The notes beneath the pieces were generated by a model. That model did no database searches. It was not told where the DNA came from and saw only the letters and a list, made by a program, of their open reading frames with translations. From Helicobacteraceae bacterium (GTDB taxonomy: Bacteria; Campylobacterota; Campylobacteria; Campylobacterales; Sulfurimonadaceae), in assembly GCA_030596305.1 (NCBI GenBank), contig JAUVKK010000025.1, forward strand, positions 1-9,199: a stretch of 9,199 nucleotides of DNA, given 5' to 3'. Below are positions 1 through 5,712 of the stretch, piece after piece. Each line of letters opens with the position of its first letter. Position 1 is the stretch's first letter. The translations under genes were made by a program, and so were the position numbers.

Positions 1-384
1 AAACAGATGCGCGCTCATGTTGAACAGCTGGGAATGAAAGCAGAGATGATACAGCGCTCACTTAACGAAGGCTTCTCCGGCGGCGAGAAAAAACGCAATG
101 AGATACTGCAGATGGAGATGTTGGAGCCCGATCTTATCATCCTAGACGAGATCGACTCAGGACTGGACATCGATGCACTTAAAGCCGTAGCGGAAGGGAT
201 CAACCGTATGAAAAACGGCGAACGCAGTTTTTTAGTCATCACCCACTACAGCCGTATCCTTGACTATATCGACCCCGATTATATTCATGTTCTCCAAGAT
301 GGCAAGATCGTTAAGACCGGCGGGCCGGAACTTGGCAAAGAGCTTGAGGCAGAAGGATATGGGGCGATCAAGGAAACATCATGA
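1..384 (+). CDS. sufC: Fe-S cluster assembly ATPase SufC (5' truncated by window edge)
   Basis: This is the cytoplasmic ABC-type ATPase of the SufBCD scaffold complex, which drives the conformational change needed to build Fe-S clusters. The frame is open from base 1, so 127 C-terminal residues of a roughly 250-residue protein are present. The Walker A region lies upstream of the window. Seen directly, counting from the first codon: the ABC signature FSGGEKKR near residues 25-32, Walker B with catalytic Glu (LIILDE, about 45-50), the D-loop SGLD just after it, and the switch histidine in VITHYSRIL (about 79-87). The signature form and the ending that follows the switch region (DYI.PDY.HVL..G.IVK.G) are typical of SufC rather than of transport ABC proteins. 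The TGA stop overlaps the sufD ATG (ATGA), which suggests translational coupling. The internal ATG at 7 is not a real start. Confidence 0.96.
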   Translation, partial: KQMRAHVEQLGMKAEMIQRSLNEGFSGGEKKRNEILQMEMLEPDLIILDEIDSGLDIDALKAVAEGINRMKNGERSFLVITHYSRILDYIDPDYIHVLQDGKIVKTGGPELGKELEAEGYGAIKETS

Positions 385-1568
385 CACCCTTTACGCTAAG
401 TGATCATACAACGACTGAACTACTTACATCTCTCGGTCTGGACAAGAGTAAAGAGCCTATTGCCAGTCGGTTTTCAACACTCGGTATGCCCGGTAATAAA
501 ACAGAGCAGTACAAGCACTTCTCTATCAAACCGCTGTTGCAGACAGACTACACCCTTGTTCAAGTTCAACAAAAAGAGATACAAGCATCTGGTGAGACCT
601 TGGAGATCAGAGACGGTGTTGTCACCTCAGTTCCTGAGGATACAGACGTAACGTTTAACACCGACGGGAGTGTCGATATGGAGCATTACGATGCCCTCTA
701 TTATATGGGTCATCTTCTTTCACCACAGTACATTACCGTGAACATTGAAAGTAATGTCAACATCACGATCGCACATCATGTAACGCTTGAGCAGACACTC
801 ATACCTTACCGTATTATTGTCAACATTGCAGAGAACTGTCAGGTTCAGGTCTATGAGACATTTCATACCGAGAACAGTCAAGGATCACTCTTGTTGTACG
901 GTCTTGATGTCTCTGTCGGCCAAAAAAGTATGCTGACATGGCTGCGTAACCAAAGTGCAGAAGGTGGTGAAGCGGTAGTGATCGGCTCACATCACTATGA
1001 TGTAGACGAGCATGCCAAACTGACCATACAGACCTTTGACTTCGGATCGGGCACAGCCATGCATCTTTATAACAATGATCTAGCTGCACGGACAGAGACC
1101 AGAGTCTCACACCTGCTTTTTGCCTCAGCCAAAGCACACCGCGGCAACGTTATCTTACTGCGGCACAACGGCGAGTCTGCCACAAGCCGCCATCAGGCAA
1201 AAGCCATTTTAAAAGACAACGCCGTCGGCATCTTTGACGGACGTATCCAAGTCAATAACAGTGCCAGATATACCAAGACAAGCCAAAATTCCAAGGCTAT
1301 ACTCCTTAACAACCACGCATTTATGAAGTCGAAGCCGCAACTTGAGATCTATATCGATGAACTCGAAGCTTCGCATGGCTCAACGATCGGTCAACTCGAC
1401 GAAGCTGCACTTTTTTATCTCTGTTCGAGAGGTATAACAACAGATGAAGCACGCAAGATGCTGATCCTGGCCTTTGCCAATGAGATGATCGAAGAGGTGC
1501 AAGAGAGAAGTCTGGCGGAACAGGTCAAAGATGGTTTTGAATCCACTTATCACCTGGAAAAAGGATAA
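381..1568 (+). CDS. sufD: Fe-S cluster assembly scaffold protein SufD
   Basis: SufD is the partner of SufB in the SufBC2D scaffold. It is a cytoplasmic beta-helix protein needed for iron entry and cluster formation. The protein is 395 residues, a normal SufD length. The conserved SufB/SufD C-terminal core is visible at about residues 230-365: the stretch RHNGESATSRHQAKAIL, then IFDGRIQV, then KPQLEIYIDELEASHGSTIG. His332 in the ASHGST motif matches the conserved histidine that marks SufD. The N-terminal third is less conserved, as usual for the family. The ATG at 381 overlaps the sufC stop by 4 bases and has AAGGA at 370-374, six bases upstream. The sufE start follows 3 bases after the stop. 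SufB would be expected just upstream of the window. A second SufB copy is a less likely reading, because the histidine motif and length favour SufD. Confidence 0.93.
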   Translation: MTPFTLSDHTTTELLTSLGLDKSKEPIASRFSTLGMPGNKTEQYKHFSIKPLLQTDYTLVQVQQKEIQASGETLEIRDGVVTSVPEDTDVTFNTDGSVDMEHYDALYYMGHLLSPQYITVNIESNVNITIAHHVTLEQTLIPYRIIVNIAENCQVQVYETFHTENSQGSLLLYGLDVSVGQKSMLTWLRNQSAEGGEAVVIGSHHYDVDEHAKLTIQTFDFGSGTAMHLYNNDLAARTETRVSHLLFASAKAHRGNVILLRHNGESATSRHQAKAILKDNAVGIFDGRIQVNNSARYTKTSQNSKAILLNNHAFMKSKPQLEIYIDELEASHGSTIGQLDEAALFYLCSRGITTDEARKMLILAFANEMIEEVQERSLAEQVKDGFESTYHLEKG

Positions 1569-1571
1569 ATA

Positions 1572-1994
1572 ATGACTATGTCAGAACAAGTTACCGCTTA
1601 CAAAGAGGACCTCGACCTTTTTGGCTCCGAGAATGAGAAAATGGAGTATATCCTCGACTTTGGCCACGATGCCACCAACCTTGATCCTCTCTATATCACT
1701 GAAGAGAACATCATCAAAGGCTGCTCGTCACTTGCCTGGCTGCATAAAGAGTTTCAAGAGGGTAAGATCGTCTTAGAAGCGGAGGGAGACTCTATCATCG
1801 CCAAGGGCATGCTGGTGATGCTGCTTGGTATCTTTAACAACCGTACCCCCGACGAGATCCTCGCTTTTGATCCCAATGAACTCAAAGAGATGGGAATAAT
1901 GGAGCTGCTCAGTCCTGTGCGTCAACAAGGTCTTGAAGCCTTTCTCGGTGTTATTTACGGCTATGCTAAAGCGTGCAAGGAGAGAGAAGGATGA
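1572..1994 (+). CDS. sufE: Cysteine desulfuration protein SufE
   Basis: SufE accepts persulfide sulfur from the cysteine desulfurase SufS and passes it to SufB. It is a small cytoplasmic protein of 140 residues, the usual size. The active-site cysteine is Cys51 in the loop IIKGCSSLAWL, the same position as in E. coli SufE. The following segments are typical of the SufE fold, namely a beta strand around KIVLEAEGDSIIAKGM and then a helix ending in LLGIFNNRTPDEIL. The ATG at 1572 has AAGGA at 1561-1565, six bases away. A second in-frame ATG at 1578 would be twelve bases away and is less likely. The gene starts 3 bases after sufD, and its TGA overlaps the next ATG. Its desulfurase partner SufS is not encoded between sufD and sufE, so it must lie upstream or elsewhere. 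Confidence 0.94.
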   Translation: MTMSEQVTAYKEDLDLFGSENEKMEYILDFGHDATNLDPLYITEENIIKGCSSLAWLHKEFQEGKIVLEAEGDSIIAKGMLVMLLGIFNNRTPDEILAFDPNELKEMGIMELLSPVRQQGLEAFLGVIYGYAKACKEREG

Positions 1995-2317
1995 ACTTCG
2001 ATGACCTGAAAGAGAAGATCGTGGAAGAGCTCAAAAAGGTCTATGACCCTGAGATCCCTGTAAACATCTATGAACTTGGCTTGATCTACGATATTGAGTG
2101 TACTCAAAAGAGTGACGGCATCAAATGTGTTGTGACTATGACCCTTACCTCTGTTGGCTGTCCTGTGAGTGAAAGTCTTGTTGATCAGGTACGTAATACC
2201 GGTTATTTCATTGACGGTTACCCTGATCTTGTTGTTGAACCCTATCTCGTCTTTGAGCCTCCATGGTCACAAGAGAAGATGAGTGATGAGGCCAAATTAC
2301 AGCTGGGTATGCTTTAA
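1991..2317 (+). CDS. sufT: SufT-type MIP18/DUF59 family Fe-S assembly protein
   Basis: This is a 108-residue protein of the MIP18 (DUF59) family. Members joined to SUF operons help mature or transfer Fe-S clusters, although the exact chemistry is not settled. Family marks seen are VYDPEIPVNIYELGLIYDI (about residues 17-35), the strand MTLTSVGCPVSE with conserved Cys57, and a C-terminal FEPPWSQEKMSDEAK segment. The chosen ATG at 1991 overlaps the sufE stop (ATGA) and follows AAGGAGAG at 1977-1984 by six bases. An in-frame GTG at 1973 would add six residues but would bury that ribosome site in the coding region, so it was not chosen. It is the last gene of the suf cluster here. Its TAA stop (2315-2317) lies inside the left terminal repeat of the structured element that follows. 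The symbol sufT relies on operon context. Confidence 0.88.
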   Translation: MNFDDLKEKIVEELKKVYDPEIPVNIYELGLIYDIECTQKSDGIKCVVTMTLTSVGCPVSESLVDQVRNTGYFIDGYPDLVVEPYLVFEPPWSQEKMSDEAKLQLGML

Positions 2318-2348
2318 GTGCACCTCTAAAAACCCTAGATATCCTCAG
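2313..2348 (+). repeat. Left terminal inverted repeat of the structured element
   Basis: Pairs with 2553-2588 over 36 bases with two mismatches, at 2335 and 2339. The first 22 bases pair perfectly. It begins in the last codons of sufT and includes that gene's TAA stop. It carries the palindrome GTGCAC followed by CTCTAAAAACC. Confidence 0.9.
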
Positions 2349-2447
2349 AGGGAACAAAGAGAGATGAGATCATAAAGAACTTTTTTTGAGTCATAGCCAA
2401 AGCTACGACGATGAAAAATTCTTTGCGAGATCGCTCTCTTTGACCCT
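2349..2447 (+). repeat. Arm A: long imperfect hairpin inside the element
   Basis: AGGG at 2349-2352 pairs with CCCT at 2444-2447. CAAAGAGAG at 2355-2363 pairs perfectly with 2434-2442. Further in, AAAGAA and a T run pair with AAAA and TTCTTT, with internal loops between. The tip (2390-2409) is a separate hairpin, GTCATAGC-CAAA-GCTACGAC, with one A-C mismatch. Confidence 0.75.
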
Positions 2448-2456
2448 CCCTTCGGG

Positions 2457-2552
2457 CACTAGAGAGGTGTTCACACTCGGCGTTGCCCTTTCTCGTCTTA
2501 GCTATGGCTAGGACTTTAAAACGTCGCCTTGATTATGAACACCTCTCTAGTG
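2457..2552 (+). repeat. Arm B: hairpin with a perfect 17-bp stem inside the element
   Basis: Bases 2457-2473 (CACTAGAGAGGTGTTCA) are a perfect reverse complement of 2536-2552. A second short stem pairs GGCGTTG with CGTCGCC with one mismatch. The tip, 2495-2514, is GTCTTAGC-TATG-GCTAGGAC, fully paired if one T-G pair is allowed. It abuts the right terminal repeat directly. Confidence 0.8.
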
Positions 2553-2588
2553 CTGAGGATAACTACGGTTTTTAGAGGTGCACTTAAA
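2553..2588 (+). repeat. Right terminal inverted repeat of the structured element
   Basis: Reverse complement of 2313-2348 with two mismatches. It contains GGTTTTTAGAGGTGCAC and ends in TTAAA. The word AGAGGTG at 2574-2580 is also found in the inner arm at 2463-2469, so inner and outer arms may be related. Confidence 0.9.
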
Positions 2589-2658
2589 TTGTTACTATAT
2601 TACATACACAAACATAAGTCACTTCATATACATTTCACTTGAGCTATATCAACCCTTT

Positions 2659-2664
2659 TATAAC
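2659..2664 (+). promoter_or_regulatory. Possible -10 element for the desaturase gene
   Basis: TATAAC preceded by TTT lies 43 bases before the GTG start, which would give a leader of about 37 bases. No good -35 is found at normal spacing: TTGAGC at 2639 is only 14 bases away. Campylobacterota promoters often lack a clear -35, so this remains a weak candidate. The rest of 2589-2707 shows nothing else recognisable. Confidence 0.3.
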
Positions 2665-2707
2665 CTCTATATCGCTATACTTCCGCCACTACAAGTCAAG
2701 GAATATT

Positions 2708-3877
2708 GTGGAACAAACTTACACACCATACGCAGAGATCGATCAAGACGAACTTCAAAAAGATATTGATGCTATTAAAGAGACCATCGGGGCTCCTAAC
2801 GAAGAGGACTTTCAACATCTTTTGAAGATGGAGCGTTGGGGAAGAAACGGTACCTATATTGGATTTGGTATTGTAATTTTGCTGGGTATCTCATCATTTA
2901 TGGGCTATCAGCTGCCAACTGCCGGATTTTGGGTCTTTGCACTTATCGCTGCAACATTCCTTGGTCTTGCCAACACCTCTAGATGGGCAAACGTCACTCA
3001 CCCTATCTTGCATGGTGCTTATGACAAGGTTCCAAACGTCCCTTTCCGCTATACCAAAGCCGGTTACGCTAGAGGCGCGCGTCGTTATGTAGACTGGTTG
3101 GACTGGATCAAACCGGAGGCGTGGGAGTATGAGCACAACATCATGCACCACTACCATCTTGGTGAAGATGAAGACCCGGACAATGTTGAGCTTAACACAC
3201 AGTGGCTGCACAGTATGAAAGTACCTATGTTTGTAAAATATTTCCTTGTATTTTTACTTGCTGCTGTATGGAAGTTTGCTTACTATGCACCTAACACACT
3301 ATTGATCATGGAGAACAAAGAGCGTAGAAAAAAGAAACAGCCTGAACTTGATGCTTACCAGTGGGATGTTTTCAGTGATAACGGCTTCATTCTCTGGAAA
3401 GACTTTATCTTGCCATACGGTATTGTAAAGTTTATATTGATCCCTCTTATCTTTTTACCACTGGGCCAAGAGGCATTTGTCTCAGCATTTATCATCATGG
3501 TAATGGCTGAGATCATTGCCAACCTTCACTCATTTTTAGTGATCGTTCCTAACCACTCTGCTGATGACATCTACCGCTTTAACGAGCCACACAAGTCACA
3601 AGGTGAGTTCTATCTTCGCCAGATCATGGGAAGTGTTAACTACTGTACCGGTTCTGACCTTATTGATGCGTCTCAAGGGTTCTTGAACTACCAGGTAGAG
3701 CACCACCTCTTTCCAAACCTGCCATTGAGCCAGTACCAGAAGATGCAGCCGATCGTGAAAGAGCTCTGTATAAAGTACAACATCGAGTACCGTCAAGAGA
3801 GTGTGTTCAAACGCGTTATGATGACAGCTGACCTTATGGTCGGTAAGACACAAAATCTTAGAGTAGACAGCGTATAA
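2708..3877 (+). CDS. Membrane fatty acid desaturase (three histidine boxes)
   Basis: This is a predicted integral membrane di-iron enzyme that introduces a double bond into an acyl chain using oxygen and electrons from a ferredoxin-type donor. From the GTG at 2708 the protein has 389 residues. The three iron-binding boxes are visible: HPILH (98-102), HNIMHH (143-148) and QVEHH (329-333). Hydrophobic segments occur at about 50-90, 173-200 and 235-281, with the first two boxes between membrane segments as expected. The Q in the third box is typical of front-end-type desaturases, but no cytochrome b5 domain is present. The GTG is preceded by AAGGA at 2698-2702 with five bases between. An in-frame ATG at 2639 would add 23 poorly desaturase-like residues and has no good ribosome site. 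Substrate and regiospecificity cannot be told from sequence alone. A related di-iron hydroxylase is possible. Confidence 0.87.
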   Translation: MEQTYTPYAEIDQDELQKDIDAIKETIGAPNEEDFQHLLKMERWGRNGTYIGFGIVILLGISSFMGYQLPTAGFWVFALIAATFLGLANTSRWANVTHPILHGAYDKVPNVPFRYTKAGYARGARRYVDWLDWIKPEAWEYEHNIMHHYHLGEDEDPDNVELNTQWLHSMKVPMFVKYFLVFLLAAVWKFAYYAPNTLLIMENKERRKKKQPELDAYQWDVFSDNGFILWKDFILPYGIVKFILIPLIFLPLGQEAFVSAFIIMVMAEIIANLHSFLVIVPNHSADDIYRFNEPHKSQGEFYLRQIMGSVNYCTGSDLIDASQGFLNYQVEHHLFPNLPLSQYQKMQPIVKELCIKYNIEYRQESVFKRVMMTADLMVGKTQNLRVDSV

Positions 3878-3890
3878 ATCCTCTCTTTAT

Positions 3891-3916
3891 GTAACTCCTG
3901 CGAAAGTAGAAGTTAC
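3891..3916 (+). terminator. Hairpin with GAAA tetraloop downstream of the desaturase gene (weak terminator candidate)
   Basis: GTAACTCCTGC at 3891-3901 pairs with GTAGAAGTTAC at 3906-3916 around a GAAA loop. The stem is 11 positions with one mismatch and one G-T pair. It begins 13 bases after the desaturase stop, where a terminator would be expected. No T run follows on either strand, so intrinsic termination is doubtful. It may instead protect the 3' end of the mRNA. Confidence 0.4.
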
Positions 3917-3946
3917 GTCCACCTCTTCCACCTAAAACTCTTCCTC

Positions 3947-3975
3947 TTGATTTCTAAGATCCTCTACACTATAAT
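3947..3975 (+). promoter_or_regulatory. Sigma-70-type promoter of upp
   Basis: TTGATT at 3947-3952 and a perfect TATAAT at 3970-3975 are separated by exactly 17 bases. Transcription would be expected to start about seven bases after the -10, at or next to the A of the upp ATG at 3982, giving a leaderless message. It is the best promoter match seen in the window. Confidence 0.75.
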
Positions 3976-3981
3976 TGATGT

Positions 3982-4605
3982 ATGACATATGAATTAAACT
4001 CCCCATTAAGCACACACCTCATCAACACACTGCGTGACAACCAGACCGATGCCCTTAGGTTTCGACAGAACATCAAGACACTGAGTCTTTTACTCGCCGA
4101 CAAAGCACTGCAAAAAGATGCCTTGAAAAAGACACCTCTTTTTACATGGCAAGGGAAATATAACTTCGAGATGTTTGATGAGAGCAACCTGCTCTTTGTA
4201 ACTGTTATGCGAGCCGGTCTGCCGATGATCGAAGCATTGATGGACCTTTTCCCCGATGCACAAGCCGGTTTTCTTGCCATAAAAAGAGATGAGACCACTC
4301 ACAAATCAAAACTCTACTACGACCGTGTTCCGGACTGTCAGGGTAAACATCTTATTCTTGTTGATCCTATGGTCGCTACAGGCGGTTCGCTGATCGATGC
4401 CATGGAACTGCTTAAAGATAGAGGACCTAGTAAGATCACTTCACTTAACATCATTGGCAGCCCTGAAGGATTAGATCGGATTGAAAAAGAGTATCCTGAT
4501 CTGGACATTTACATCGCACAGGTAGACGAAAGACTGAATGATGACAAATACATCATACCGGGACTTGGTGACGCCGGAGACAGACAGTACAATACACCAG
4601 AGTAG
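3982..4605 (+). CDS. upp: Uracil phosphoribosyltransferase
   Basis: This cytoplasmic salvage enzyme converts uracil and PRPP to UMP and pyrophosphate. It has 207 residues, the normal family length. The PRPP-binding loop is VDPMVATGGS (127-136). The RAG motif is at 77-79. The uracil-binding C-terminal segment is YIIPGLGDAGDR (190-201). The N-terminus (PLSTHLINTLRD...RFR) aligns naturally with other UPRTs, supporting the ATG at 3982. An in-frame TGA at 3976 rules out any longer form, and no Shine-Dalgarno sequence precedes the start. Together with the promoter just upstream this points to leaderless translation. It is transcribed away from the desaturase gene's hairpin and converges with the DUF695-RraB gene, with six bases between the stops. 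There is no visible intrinsic terminator at its end. Confidence 0.96.
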   Translation: MTYELNSPLSTHLINTLRDNQTDALRFRQNIKTLSLLLADKALQKDALKKTPLFTWQGKYNFEMFDESNLLFVTVMRAGLPMIEALMDLFPDAQAGFLAIKRDETTHKSKLYYDRVPDCQGKHLILVDPMVATGGSLIDAMELLKDRGPSKITSLNIIGSPEGLDRIEKEYPDLDIYIAQVDERLNDDKYIIPGLGDAGDRQYNTPE

Positions 4606-4611
4606 CAGAAG

Positions 4612-5361
4612 TTACATTTTAACTAAAGAGGTCTCCCAGCCATCGTATTGCGCGTTGTATTTTCTACTCTCTTCTATAAGTGAGAGAGTTAACGCATCGA
4701 TCTCATAATAGTGCGGTCTGTCGACTCGGTAAAACTGCAAGCCATGCAGCGGAACATCGTCTGATGGCTCCATCTCTTTTTGAATGTTAAACCCTTCATT
4801 CAAAATATACTTGGTAAATTGACTCCGATCTTCTCTGTTTTCAAAAAACATCTTATGCTCTATTGCCCGCTCTAGACGAAGGTTGTCACCCGCCTCTTTA
4901 AGTTGGTCACAGGTATGATGGTTTTGGATGATCTGCCACTCTTTAGCTGTTGGATAGAGTAGCTTTTGATAGACCTCCCACTCAAAATCTGCACGTGATC
5001 CCATCTCAAACGTATACTCATCAAACTTTTTCATCGCGGCATTGACCGTGTCAGACCACTCAAATTCATATTTTAGGTAATAGATAAAGTTTATCTCTGA
5101 CTTTGTGACGATCCGCCCAACATAGCTCCCTATACGGTAGCGCAGAGACTCCATCTCAAGACTGTCTTCCATAAAGCCGACAACATCTTCCTCTTCAGCC
5201 GAGATCAGCCCATCATCTGTAGGATAATGAAGAGGTACTTTCACAAAACCAACGTAGCCTAAAGATATGTCAGGCAGCTCCTCTGAAACAGTGGCATTAA
5301 ACGATACCATTGCCACAGAACCCTCTATCGGTTTCATATAGACTTCCCAATACTCCTGCAT
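4612..5361 (-). CDS. DUF695 and RraB-like domain protein, last gene of the hyp operon
   Basis: This is a predicted cytoplasmic protein of 249 residues. The first part (about 4-140, beginning YWEVYMKPIEGS) resembles DUF695. The last part (about 147-246) resembles the RraB (ribonuclease E inhibitor) fold: the acidic and aromatic stretch with FTKYILNEGFNIQ near 182-193, the strand GLQFYRVDRPHYYEID at 207-222, and the YDGWE ending at 239-243. The same two-domain arrangement is known in uncharacterised proteins. An RNase E inhibitor role is only a family guess. The ATG at 5361 follows AGGGAG (five bases spacing), which overlaps the hypA stop codon. The genes are nine bases apart and probably share a transcript. 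No metal-binding motif or membrane segment is seen. Whether it serves hydrogenase maturation is unknown. Confidence 0.7.
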   Translation of the reverse strand: MQEYWEVYMKPIEGSVAMVSFNATVSEELPDISLGYVGFVKVPLHYPTDDGLISAEEEDVVGFMEDSLEMESLRYRIGSYVGRIVTKSEINFIYYLKYEFEWSDTVNAAMKKFDEYTFEMGSRADFEWEVYQKLLYPTAKEWQIIQNHHTCDQLKEAGDNLRLERAIEHKMFFENREDRSQFTKYILNEGFNIQKEMEPSDDVPLHGLQFYRVDRPHYYEIDALTLSLIEESRKYNAQYDGWETSLVKM

Positions 5362-5370
5362 CCTGACTCC

Positions 5371-5712
5371 CTACACCATCTCTAAGCTCATGAGAAACAT
5401 ATCTTCTCCATCAGTGATTTCAACGTCAATACTCTCACACTCTGGACAACAGTAGTGCCTTGCACTAAGCTCGCTTTTTATATGACAGGCCCTGCAGACG
5501 ATCGTCAGAGGCTGTATGTTCATAACAAACTCAGCCCCATCACAGATAGTTTTCTCTTTAAAGGTATTAAAGGCTATCTCCAGAAGCTGTGCTTCTACAC
5601 CGCTCATCACCCCGATCTTGACAATGATCTTCGTCACTTCAGTTGCATCGTTCTCGCTGGCGATAGTCTCGATCTGTTCCAATAGAGCCTGTACAACAGA
5701 GTACTCATGCAT
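5371..5712 (-). CDS. hypA: Hydrogenase maturation nickel metallochaperone HypA
   Basis: HypA delivers nickel to the [NiFe] hydrogenase large subunit together with HypB. In some relatives it also serves urease. It is a 113-residue cytoplasmic protein, the normal size. The N-terminus MHEYSVVQALL has the invariant His2 that binds nickel. The structural zinc site is two CxxC motifs, Cys73-Cys76 and Cys89-Cys92, with an additional Cys88 directly before the second. The ATG at 5712 shares one base with the hypE TGA stop (TGATG), so translation is probably coupled. It lies after hypE in the order B-C-D-E-A and before the DUF695-RraB gene. HybF, a HypA paralogue, cannot be excluded, but the operon position favours HypA. 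Confidence 0.96.
   Translation of the reverse strand: MHEYSVVQALLEQIETIASENDATEVTKIIVKIGVMSGVEAQLLEIAFNTFKEKTICDGAEFVMNIQPLTIVCRACHIKSELSARHYCCPECESIDVEITDGEDMFLMSLEMV

Larger units (their letters stand above)
2313..2588. mobile_element. MITE-like structured palindromic element between sufT and the desaturase gene
   Basis: This 276-bp stretch has no credible ORF but strong self-complementarity. Bases 2313-2334 are a perfect 22-bp inverted copy of 2567-2588. With two mismatches the match extends to 36 bp (2313-2348 against 2553-2588). Inside lie two further arms (2349-2447 and 2457-2552), so one strand can fold as a three-way junction. TTAA occurs at 2314-2317 and 2584-2587, immediately outside GTGCAC ends. 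This fits a TA or TTAA target duplication, although the motif is also self-palindromic. No transposase is present, so if mobile it would depend on one in trans. Other readings are a structured non-coding RNA or an elaborate terminator of the suf operon. The structure is seen directly; mobility is inferred. Confidence 0.6.

Noticed and set aside
820..1137. Minus-strand open frame inside sufD
   Set aside because: It is a shadow of a well-conserved SufD coding region, with a composition unlike a real protein.
1973..1990. GTG start giving a 114-residue SufT-like protein
   Set aside because: The ATG at 1991 has an AAGGAGAG site at proper spacing and the same ATGA overlap as sufC-sufD.
2444..2460. 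CC-TTCG-GG tetraloop hairpin as a rho-independent terminator
   Set aside because: The stem is only two or three pairs, no T run follows, and the bases are better used in arm A.
2313..2588. Integron attC site or CRISPR-like repeat
   Set aside because: There are no regularly spaced direct repeats and no integrase core site pair. The symmetry is inverted and extends to the ends, as in a MITE or structured RNA.
2639..2707. In-frame ATG upstream giving a 412-residue desaturase
   Set aside because: The extra 23 residues are not desaturase-like and have no good ribosome site, while the GTG at 2708 has AAGGA five bases away.
2578..2769. Short open frame after the structured element
   Set aside because: It overlaps the desaturase start in another frame, begins inside the terminal repeat and has no recognisable motif.
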